Under the pieces are notes generated by a model. The model was not told the DNA's origin and did no database searches. It saw nothing but the letters and a program-made list of their open reading frames with translations. From assembly GCA_947628595.1 (NCBI GenBank), contig CANRAN010000050.1, positions 1 to 8,720 on the forward strand: DNA of 8,720 bases. The letters run 5' to 3'. Of the stretch, positions 1 through 5,874 are shown one piece after another. The number at the start of each line of letters is the position of its first letter. The stretch's first letter is position 1. The translations under genes and the position numbers were made by a program. Source of the DNA: an uncultured Clostridia bacterium. Lineage in GTDB: Bacteria; Bacillota; Clostridia; Oscillospirales; Acutalibacteraceae.

Positions 1-51
1 AGGGTTGATAGTGCCGAAAAAGAAAAACTTAAAGGATATAAAATACCGTAA
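1..51 (+). CDS. Possible 3' end of an upstream gene (partial)
   Basis: An open frame runs in from the left edge and stops with TAA at 49-51, giving a charged tail that ends LKGYKIP. It is too short to identify. A second frame (2-61) is also open across the same bases, so the choice of frame is a judgement: the lysine/glutamate-rich composition of this one looks slightly more protein-like. No terminator is seen between it and the next gene. Confidence 0.3.
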   Translation, partial: RVDSAEKEKLKGYKIP

Positions 52-52
52 T

Positions 53-82
53 TTATATTAAGCGATTTACTGACTGTATAAT
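53..82 (+). promoter_or_regulatory. Candidate promoter for the 104-aa gene and the ABC genes
   Basis: A perfect -10 hexamer TATAAT lies at 77-82. The -35 is poor: TTATAT at 53-58, with an 18-bp spacer, is the best match. The start point would be near 89, inside the inverted repeat at 87-103. A weak -35 would fit a promoter that needs an activator, but AT-rich DNA produces TATAAT by chance, so this is tentative. Confidence 0.4.
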
Positions 83-86
83 ATTA

Positions 87-103
87 ATATACTTTTAGTA
101 TAT
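87..103. repeat. Inverted repeat over the presumed transcription start
   Basis: ATATAC (87-92) and GTATAT (98-103) are perfect 6-bp arms around TTTTA. The dyad sits between the candidate -10 and the ribosome binding site (GGAGG, 106-110) of the next gene, where a repressor dimer could act. It is short and AT-rich, so chance is a real alternative. Confidence 0.3.
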
Positions 104-117
104 ACGGAGGCTTGGAT

Positions 118-432
118 ATGACAAGAGAAACCGCAAAAAGAATGATAAAGGGGCATCCCTTTTCCCGTAAGGAGCAGGCAAAAAGAGATATTGACGAAAG
201 AGATTATATATCGATACAGATTGTTCCCGTATTTGAATTGGACGGGAATAATTATCAGTTTTCCGTAATGTACAAGATACGCATAGATGACGGAGAATAT
301 ATTTACGGCAGGGCATTGGGGCTTGACGAGCTTTGCAAAATGCAGGAGGCTGCCGCAAGGGGAGAGGTTTTTGATATAATGTATCTCAGAACCTCAAGGA
401 TAATTATAGAAATAGAGGAGCACGATGACTAA
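118..432 (+). CDS. Unrecognised 104-aa protein, first gene of the ABC cluster
   Basis: I do not recognise this family. The ATG at 118 is chosen because GGAGG at 106-110 lies 7 nt before it; an in-frame TTG at 112 is only 1 nt from that site. The product has no signal peptide, membrane segment or cysteine pair. It begins with a basic stretch (TRETAKRMIKG), then alternating hydrophobic/polar stretches around residues 30-63 that look like beta-strands (ISIQIVPVF, YQFSVMYKI). A probable helix follows (LDELCKMQEAAA), then a last strand (RIIIEIEE) and an acidic tail. It therefore looks like a small soluble alpha/beta protein. It ends 30 nt before the ABC ATPase start, on the same strand with no terminator between, so it is probably co-transcribed. 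That suggests an accessory or regulatory role for the transporter, but this rests on position alone. Confidence 0.8.
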   Translation: MTRETAKRMIKGHPFSRKEQAKRDIDERDYISIQIVPVFELDGNNYQFSVMYKIRIDDGEYIYGRALGLDELCKMQEAAARGEVFDIMYLRTSRIIIEIEEHDD

Positions 433-462
433 AAATCTGATTCGGGCAAAGGGAGTGAGGTT

Positions 463-1368
463 ATGGAATATGTACTTAAAACCGATAGGCTTACAAAGGA
501 GTATTCGGGACATAGGGTGGTTAATGAGGTTACACTGAATGTGGAAAGAGGAGCAATCTACGGCTTTGTAGGGAAAAACGGTGCCGGCAAGACTACCTTT
601 ATACGTATGATACTCGGTCTTGCAAATCCTACTTCGGGTAGCTTTGAACTGCTTTCTGATAATGATATTTCTAAGGCAAGACGGCGTACGGGGAGTTTGA
701 TAGAAAGTCCTGCTTTGTATTCAAATATGACAGCACTTGAAAATATCCGCCTATTCAGCACGATACTCGGAGCGGATAAAAGCAGGGCGGAGGATATACT
801 TAAGATTGTCGGACTTTCCGATACGGGAAAGAAGAAGGCAAGGGATTTTTCTCTGGGCATGAAGCAAAGACTGGGGATAGGAATGGCACTTGTGGGAGAT
901 CCGGAATTTCTTATGCTTGATGAACCGATAAACGGACTCGATCCTACGGGCATAGTAGAAATAAGGGAACTGCTGCTCGAACTCAGGAATAATCATGGTA
1001 AGACAATATTTATCTCAAGTCATATTCTCGGGGAGCTTGGAAAAATTGCTACAAACTATGGTATTATATCAAAGGGAAAATTAGTTGAGGAAATAACCGC
1101 GGAGGAGCTTGAGAAAAAATGCGGAATACGTACTGTTATTAAAACGAACAATTCAGAAAAAGCGGTGAGGATTTTAAAAAGCATCAAGGGTATAGAAAAT
1201 GTTGAAGCAAACGGGGACGAGAAGGTTATTATATCTGATAAGATAGAAAATATCGGTATTCTCACAAATGAGCTTTTTAAAAATGATATAATAGTTTCCG
1301 GTATTTCTACCTCGGATAACGGAGCGGAAAAATATTTCATCAAAAGGATGGAGGATGACCGAATATGA
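463..1368 (+). CDS. ABC transporter ATP-binding protein, BcrA/LanF type
   Basis: This is the cytoplasmic ATPase subunit that powers the adjacent permease. Walker A is GKNGAGKT at residues 37-44, the signature SLGMKQR at 130-136, Walker B FLMLDEP at 149-155, the D-loop GLDP at 158-161 and the switch histidine H187. The usual Q-loop glutamine is a glutamate in LIESPALY (E81), the E-loop variant known from lantibiotic immunity (LanF) and bacitracin-resistance (BcrA) ATPases. The length of 301 aa is normal: about 220 aa of ATPase plus a C-terminal extension of about 80 aa. The start ATG follows GGGAGTGAGG (451-460). The gene overlaps the permease by 4 nt (ATGA), so translation is probably coupled. 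The likely substrate is a membrane-active peptide or antibiotic; this is inferred from family resemblance, since such pairs also carry out undefined export tasks. Confidence 0.93.
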   Translation: MEYVLKTDRLTKEYSGHRVVNEVTLNVERGAIYGFVGKNGAGKTTFIRMILGLANPTSGSFELLSDNDISKARRRTGSLIESPALYSNMTALENIRLFSTILGADKSRAEDILKIVGLSDTGKKKARDFSLGMKQRLGIGMALVGDPEFLMLDEPINGLDPTGIVEIRELLLELRNNHGKTIFISSHILGELGKIATNYGIISKGKLVEEITAEELEKKCGIRTVIKTNNSEKAVRILKSIKGIENVEANGDEKVIISDKIENIGILTNELFKNDIIVSGISTSDNGAEKYFIKRMEDDRI

Positions 1369-2183
1369 CAGGACTTATCCGTGCTGAGCTTTCAAGATTG
1401 ATAAAAAGCAGAAGTCTGCTTGTATGCTCGATATTGGCGGCGGCACTCGGGGTTGGGTTTGCGCTCCTGTATAAGTTTTTCTGGGACGAAAACAAAACCA
1501 TTTCAATGACATACACCATGATGCAGACCTATGGGATGAGTACCGATGTGCTTGACGAGGCACTGAAGATGATACCAAGGGATAATTTGTGGTCTTATAT
1601 TAATGTATTTATGAGCGATTCAATGATATGGATACTTTCATCTGTTTGTGCCTGCACCTTTGCCGCCTCGGAGCATGATATGGGGACGCTTAAAAATCCC
1701 GTTTCAAGAGGATGTAAAAGGTGGAAGATATATTTTTCAAAATATATTTCTTCATTTTTAATAGTATTGATGATATCAATATTTTATATTGCTGCCGGTG
1801 GTATTACAGCTATGACATTTGTGAGTGAAAGCCCGACAATATCCATGTTGAATATGGTTATCTGCGTTCTGCTATATATTATGCTGTTTGCTGCACTTGC
1901 AGGATTTTATCTTATGCTTTCTGTTATTTTCAGAAGATCCGGCTTTACTGTTGCCGCAGCTTTGGTTGTACCGATGCTTGTTTCGGCACTGATGGGTACA
2001 GCCTCAATGATAAGTGACGATATAGGCTATTTTGCAAGATATATGCTTGTTGAGTCCTTTACCTATGTGCAGAATTTCGTTCTTGAAGGGCAGGCATTTA
2101 TACCGGCATTGACAGCACTTGCCTATATTGCAGCTACAAGTGTAATAGGTTATCTGGTATTTGGAAAAAGGGAAATAAAATAA
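1365..2183 (+). CDS. ABC-2 type transporter permease, six predicted helices
   Basis: This is the membrane subunit partnering the ATPase just upstream. Hydrophobic segments lie at about residues 17-39, 87-102, 130-153, 161-189, 194-216 and 245-267, the usual count for BcrB/LanE/LanG-type permeases of about 250 aa. Between helices 2 and 3 is the ABC-2 motif with a glutamate, a glycine and a short basic helix: E103, G107, then NPVSRG at 111-116, probably contacting the ATPase. A loop of about 45 residues (41-86) between helices 1 and 2 is predicted to be extracytoplasmic. The start ATG overlaps the ATPase stop by 4 nt, with GGATGGAGG at 1346-1354 as ribosome binding site. A single permease gene is present, so the transporter may be a homodimer or pair with a subunit encoded elsewhere. 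It is far shorter than the ten-helix BceB permeases. Confidence 0.9.
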   Translation: MTGLIRAELSRLIKSRSLLVCSILAAALGVGFALLYKFFWDENKTISMTYTMMQTYGMSTDVLDEALKMIPRDNLWSYINVFMSDSMIWILSSVCACTFAASEHDMGTLKNPVSRGCKRWKIYFSKYISSFLIVLMISIFYIAAGGITAMTFVSESPTISMLNMVICVLLYIMLFAALAGFYLMLSVIFRRSGFTVAAALVVPMLVSALMGTASMISDDIGYFARYMLVESFTYVQNFVLEGQAFIPALTALAYIAATSVIGYLVFGKREIK

Positions 2184-2191
2184 TCCTCTCA

Positions 2192-2220
2192 TTGACGGGA
2201 GTAATGTTTTGGGTTATAAT
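2192..2220 (+). promoter_or_regulatory. Sigma-A promoter of the two-component/protease operon
   Basis: TTGACG at 2192-2197 and TATAAT at 2215-2220 are separated by exactly 17 bp, matching the housekeeping consensus at 11 of 12 positions. It starts 8 bp after the permease stop and would initiate near 2227, about 50 nt before the response regulator. No hairpin terminator separates it from the permease, so read-through can add to its output. Confidence 0.85.
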
Positions 2221-2235
2221 ATTGTAAATTCAGTA

Positions 2236-2253
2236 TTTATCAATTTTATCAAT
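2236..2253 (+). repeat. Tandem 9-bp direct repeat in the operon leader
   Basis: TTTATCAAT occurs twice back to back (2236-2244 and 2245-2253), about 10-27 bp downstream of the presumed transcription start. OmpR-family regulators often bind tandem direct repeats about one helical turn apart, so this could be an autoregulatory operator, acting as a roadblock in this position. The 9-bp period is slightly short of the usual 10-11 bp and the sequence is AT-rich. Confidence 0.5.
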
Positions 2254-2279
2254 GTGGTAAAAAATGGAGGAAAATGATC

Positions 2280-2984
2280 ATGAGTATGGGAAAAATTCTT
2301 GTGGTTGATGATGATATAAATATCTGTGAGCTTCTTAGACTTTATATTGAAAAGGAAGGCTATGAGGTAGTTATGGCAAACGACGGGGGTCAGGCTGTGA
2401 CAAAATTCAAGACAGAAAAGCCCGACCTTGTTATGCTTGATATAATGCTTCCCGTACTTGACGGTTGGCAGGTTTGCAGGGAAATAAGAAAAACCTCACA
2501 ATGCCCTATAATTATGCTTACGGCGAAAGGTGAGGTTTTTGATAAGGTTCTCGGTCTTGAGCTTGGTGCGGATGACTATGTTGTCAAGCCGTTTGAAACA
2601 AAGGAAATAGTTGCACGAATAAAGGCAGTTCTGAGGAGGGTAAACGATCAGCATCCTGTGCTTGAGGAGCAAACTTCTGAAAAGGAGGTCTGCTATGATA
2701 AGCTTGTAATAAATCTTACCAACTATGAGTTGAGAGTTAATAATGAGCAGATTGATACTCCTCCAAAGGAAATGGAGCTTATTTATCATCTTGCAAGCAA
2801 TCCTAACAGGGTTTTTACAAGGGATCAGCTTTTGGATGAAGTCTGGGGCTTTGATTATTACGGTGACTCGAGGACGGTTGATGTCCATATAAAGCGACTT
2901 CGTGAAAAACTTGAGGGGGTTTCAGATAAATGGACTCTCAAGACAGTGTGGGGAGTAGGTTATAAATTTGAAGTTAAGGAATAA
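2280..2984 (+). CDS. OmpR/PhoB-family response regulator
   Basis: This is a DNA-binding response regulator, phosphorylated by the kinase encoded next. The ATG at 2280 is preferred because GGAGG (2266-2270) is 9 nt upstream; an ATG at 2274 is only 3 nt away. With this start the protein has 234 aa, standard for the family. Receiver domain (residues about 5-118): acidic pair D11/D12, phospho-acceptor D54 in MLDIMLP, T81 and K103 (VKPF), all intact. The winged-helix domain spans about 134-231, with a recognition helix around SRTVDVHIKRLREKL and the terminal wing hairpin TVWGVGYKF. The stop overlaps the kinase start by 17 nt. Targets probably include its own promoter and perhaps the upstream transporter genes, but no site is proven. 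It resembles regulators of envelope stress systems rather than one specific named regulator. Confidence 0.96.
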   Translation: MSMGKILVVDDDINICELLRLYIEKEGYEVVMANDGGQAVTKFKTEKPDLVMLDIMLPVLDGWQVCREIRKTSQCPIIMLTAKGEVFDKVLGLELGADDYVVKPFETKEIVARIKAVLRRVNDQHPVLEEQTSEKEVCYDKLVINLTNYELRVNNEQIDTPPKEMELIYHLASNPNRVFTRDQLLDEVWGFDYYGDSRTVDVHIKRLREKLEGVSDKWTLKTVWGVGYKFEVKE

Positions 2985-4494
2985 TTTCTTCGGTTTTAAG
3001 TTTATAAGAGTATATAATAAGCAATCGCTTTTTATAAAATATATGAGTGTAAGCCTTGTTATAGTATTTTTCGGTTTTTTGGTGCTGGGCACAATTTTGA
3101 CGGTTGTTATTACAAACTATTGGACTAATGAAAAAATACGAACTCTTGAAAACAGGGCGGACAGTGTCGGAAATTTTTTGGTTGAAAAAATTTTGAGTAA
3201 TTCCCCCATAGACAGCAGTACTACATATTACATTGACAGCTATGATATGGATGCGATACAGCATACATTGGAATTATTTGCAAGAGATACAGATACGGAT
3301 ATATTTGTAACAAAAATAAATGGCGAGGCTTTTATTATTCAATCTAATGAAAGGATTTTTTATGAGTCTACGATAACGCTGCCTGATATTGTTACACAGA
3401 CTTTGATATCCGGCTCGTATTCCGGTACAGGTAAGCTCGGGGGAATATATAAATCAGATAGGTTTATAGTTGCACGTCCGCTTAGTTACAGACGTGGCAC
3501 GGTAGAAGGCGATATAGGCGTCGTTATCGTTACTGCTTCGGGAAAAGATATAACAAGCTTTACGGATATGATCCTGAGAATATTTATCCTTTCCGCAGTT
3601 GCATCTCTCGCCCTTTCTATTCTTGCGATAAGTATTTTTTCCTATAATATGGTTAAGCCTCTTAAACAAATGGCAAAGGCAGCTAAGCAATTCGGAAAGG
3701 GAGATTTCTCTGTCAGGGTTAAGGAGACGACAAATGATGAAATTGGTGAGCTTGCCGTCGCTTTCAACAATATGGCGGATTCACTTGCTTCCTCCGAAAC
3801 AATAAGGAAAAGCTTTATCGCAAATGTTTCCCATGAACTTAAAACGCCTATGACCACCATTGCAGGCTTTATTGATGGTATTCTTGACGGCACCATATCT
3901 CCCGAAAAGCATAGTTACTACCTGCATATAGTTTCCGGTGAGGTAAAGCGTTTGTCAAGACTTGTACAATCTATGCTCAATCTTTCAAGAATTGATAATG
4001 GTGAGCTTAAGATTAATTATAATCGTTTCGACCTCCTGACTATTCTTGTAACCACTGTCATTACATATGAGCAGGAGATTGATAAAAGGAATATTGAGGT
4101 CAAGGGGCTTGACAGCATAAGTCCGAAATTTGTTTATGGCGACAAGGATCTCATTCATCAGGTTGTATATAATCTTATAGAAAATGCTGTAAAATTTACC
4201 GATGAGGGAGGTTATATAGAATTTGGCATAAGAGAAAATTCCGAGGCAACTGTTTTTAGGATTAAAAACAGCGGTCAGGGTATAAGAAAAGAGGAGCTTT
4301 CACTCATATTTGACAGGTTTTATAAAACGGATAAATCACGGAGTAAGGATAAAAAGGGACTCGGACTCGGACTTTATCTTGTTCGGAGTATAATACATCT
4401 GCATGGGGGAGAAATTAAGGCAGACAGTGTATATGGAGAATATGCTGTATTTGAATTTTCGCTCCCGAAAAAACAGGATAAGAAAAATATGTAA
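2968..4494 (+). CDS. HAMP-containing sensor histidine kinase
   Basis: This is a membrane sensor kinase and the partner of the response regulator it overlaps. A TTG start is used: GGGAGTAGG (2951-2959) lies 8 nt before it, and the next in-frame ATG (3043) has no ribosome binding site. Order along the 508 aa: TM1 at about 27-49, an extracytoplasmic sensor of about 150 aa (50-200) whose strand pattern suggests a Cache/PAS-like fold, TM2 about 202-224, HAMP about 227-280, then HisKA with phospho-acceptor H289 in SHELKTP. The ATPase domain has N-box N402/N406, G1-like NSGQGI at 434-439, F-box FDRFYK at 448-453 and G2 GLGLGL at 464-469. The G1 aspartate is replaced by asparagine, a substitution I believe also occurs in other Firmicutes kinases. 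The large external domain differs from the intramembrane-sensing BceS type. The signal is unknown. Confidence 0.95.
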   Translation: MKLRNNFFGFKFIRVYNKQSLFIKYMSVSLVIVFFGFLVLGTILTVVITNYWTNEKIRTLENRADSVGNFLVEKILSNSPIDSSTTYYIDSYDMDAIQHTLELFARDTDTDIFVTKINGEAFIIQSNERIFYESTITLPDIVTQTLISGSYSGTGKLGGIYKSDRFIVARPLSYRRGTVEGDIGVVIVTASGKDITSFTDMILRIFILSAVASLALSILAISIFSYNMVKPLKQMAKAAKQFGKGDFSVRVKETTNDEIGELAVAFNNMADSLASSETIRKSFIANVSHELKTPMTTIAGFIDGILDGTISPEKHSYYLHIVSGEVKRLSRLVQSMLNLSRIDNGELKINYNRFDLLTILVTTVITYEQEIDKRNIEVKGLDSISPKFVYGDKDLIHQVVYNLIENAVKFTDEGGYIEFGIRENSEATVFRIKNSGQGIRKEELSLIFDRFYKTDKSRSKDKKGLGLGLYLVRSIIHLHGGEIKADSVYGEYAVFEFSLPKKQDKKNM

Positions 4495-4531
4495 TTTATA
4501 CTGATTTTGTATAGTATTTGGGGTGATGTTA

Positions 4532-5824
4532 ATGGCGGAGCAATTCCGTAACGGGTTTGGTAATAATTATGCATATGGTTCATTTAACGGAAACGTGCAG
4601 GGCAACCGGTCTTTTGGAGGCCCTCCACCTCCACCGGTTATTCCGAAGGCTAATGTGAGCAGGTCAGCTATGATATGCCTTGCCGGATCTGGTGCTATAA
4701 TTATCCTTGCAATACTTATATTCTGTGTTACAGGGGGAACATCAAATAGTGTTGAATATAAGATACCCGAAGGGGGACGACCGGAGGAGGAATATTTATA
4801 TTCCGATAGTATTCCGTCTGCCCCTATTGTATTTCCGGATGAAAACGCCCCGCAGATTTCGGTATCGGAAAATTCGGGTAAAAAACTTGATGCCACAGGG
4901 GTATATGATAAGGTGTCACCCTCTGTTGTATGTGTTACCTCATACGAGGGAGGAATGGATTATGTGCTTGATGCTACCGGAGGGGGATCGGGGATAGTAT
5001 TGACTGAAGACGGCTACATTGCTACTAACAGTCATGTTGTTGATGATTCAACGGATACAGGGGTTATGGTGACCCTCTACGATAAAAGCGAATATCTTGG
5101 AACTGTTGTGGGATTTGATGAAAAGACAGACATTGCCTTGATAAAGATTGATGCGGAGGGGCTGATACCGGCTGAATTCGCCGATTCGGATGAGCTTTCT
5201 GTGGGTCAGCAGGTATTTGCCATAGGAACACCGTTGGAAAAGGAATATCTTAATTCTTTTACAAAGGGAACGGTGTCAGCAGTGGGAAGACTGCTGAGCA
5301 GTGCATATGTCAGATATATACAGACTGACGCCGCTATAAATCCGGGAAACTCGGGTGGTGCATTGGTTGACGAATACGGCAGGGTTATAGGAATGAATAC
5401 TGCAAAGATAGTTGCAAGCGGATATGATAATATGGGCTTTGCTATTCCGGGAAATACGATTATTGAGATAGTCAATAATCTTATCAGATATGGAATAGTG
5501 AATGACAGGGGTACATTAGGCATTGAGGTTAAGGATTGTACACTTTATATGTCAAAGGCAAACAATATTCCGCAGGGGGTTATTATAACAAAGATCCAGG
5601 ACGACAGTCCGCTCATATATACTCAGGCACAGGAGAATGATATCATTACCGGGATAAACGGTGTCACAATAAAATCATCGGTTGAGCTTATTGATGAGCT
5701 GAAAAAATATAAGCCGCAGGATACGGTTAAGCTTAATCTCTGCAGAGCAGGCTTCGGGGGTACGGTTAATGCATATAGTTTTGATATAAATGTGAGGCTT
5801 GCTTCGGACAGCGAACAGGAATAA
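4532..5824 (+). CDS. htrA: HtrA/DegP-type membrane-anchored serine protease with PDZ domain
   Basis: This is an extracytoplasmic trypsin-like protease for damaged or misfolded envelope proteins. GGGGTGAT at 4520-4527 matches the anti-Shine-Dalgarno and places the start at ATG 4532, giving 430 aa; in-frame GTG 4523 and ATG 4526 lie inside that site. Residues 1-45 are a cytoplasmic Asn/Gly/Phe-rich tail with a five-proline run (31-35). One membrane segment spans 46-67 and an acidic/Pro linker leads to the protease domain (about 120-320). The catalytic triad is intact: H168 (TNSHVV), D200 (TDIALI), S274 (GNSGGAL). A single PDZ domain covers about 326-425. One anchor, protease and PDZ is the usual Firmicutes layout. 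It starts 37 nt after the kinase with no visible promoter, so it belongs to the two-component operon, as HtrA genes do beside WalRK or CiaRH in other Firmicutes. Confidence 0.95.
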   Translation: MAEQFRNGFGNNYAYGSFNGNVQGNRSFGGPPPPPVIPKANVSRSAMICLAGSGAIIILAILIFCVTGGTSNSVEYKIPEGGRPEEEYLYSDSIPSAPIVFPDENAPQISVSENSGKKLDATGVYDKVSPSVVCVTSYEGGMDYVLDATGGGSGIVLTEDGYIATNSHVVDDSTDTGVMVTLYDKSEYLGTVVGFDEKTDIALIKIDAEGLIPAEFADSDELSVGQQVFAIGTPLEKEYLNSFTKGTVSAVGRLLSSAYVRYIQTDAAINPGNSGGALVDEYGRVIGMNTAKIVASGYDNMGFAIPGNTIIEIVNNLIRYGIVNDRGTLGIEVKDCTLYMSKANNIPQGVIITKIQDDSPLIYTQAQENDIITGINGVTIKSSVELIDELKKYKPQDTVKLNLCRAGFGGTVNAYSFDINVRLASDSEQE

Positions 5825-5827
5825 AGT

Positions 5828-5870
5828 AAAACAGGCAATCGGGTGAAAAATACCGGTTGCCTGTTTTTTG
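5828..5870. terminator. Bidirectional-looking intrinsic terminator between convergent genes
   Basis: The arms AAAACAGGCAATCGG (5828-5842) and CCGGTTGCCTGTTTT (5853-5867) pair over 15 positions with one G-U, around a 10-nt loop. A run of six T (5864-5869) follows on the + strand. Read on the - strand the same stem is followed by TTTTACTTTA, so it can also end the MetHF transcript. It begins 3 nt after the htrA stop codon and ends 5 nt before the MetHF stop codon. Confidence 0.92.
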
Positions 5871-5874
5871 ATTT

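Noticed and set aside
2..61. Alternative reading frame for the upstream gene tail
   Set aside because: Also open, but gives a lysine/asparagine-rich peptide that looks like translated AT-rich non-coding DNA; the frame ending at 51 was preferred with low confidence.
463..4494. BceAB-BceRS bacitracin detoxification module
   Set aside because: The permease has 272 aa and six helices, not about 650 aa and ten, and the kinase has a sensor domain of about 150 residues, unlike the short BceS-type loop.
2280..5824. walRK operon
   Set aside because: The kinase lacks the cytoplasmic PAS domain and there is no yycH, yycI or yycJ between the kinase and htrA. Only the HtrA neighbour is shared.
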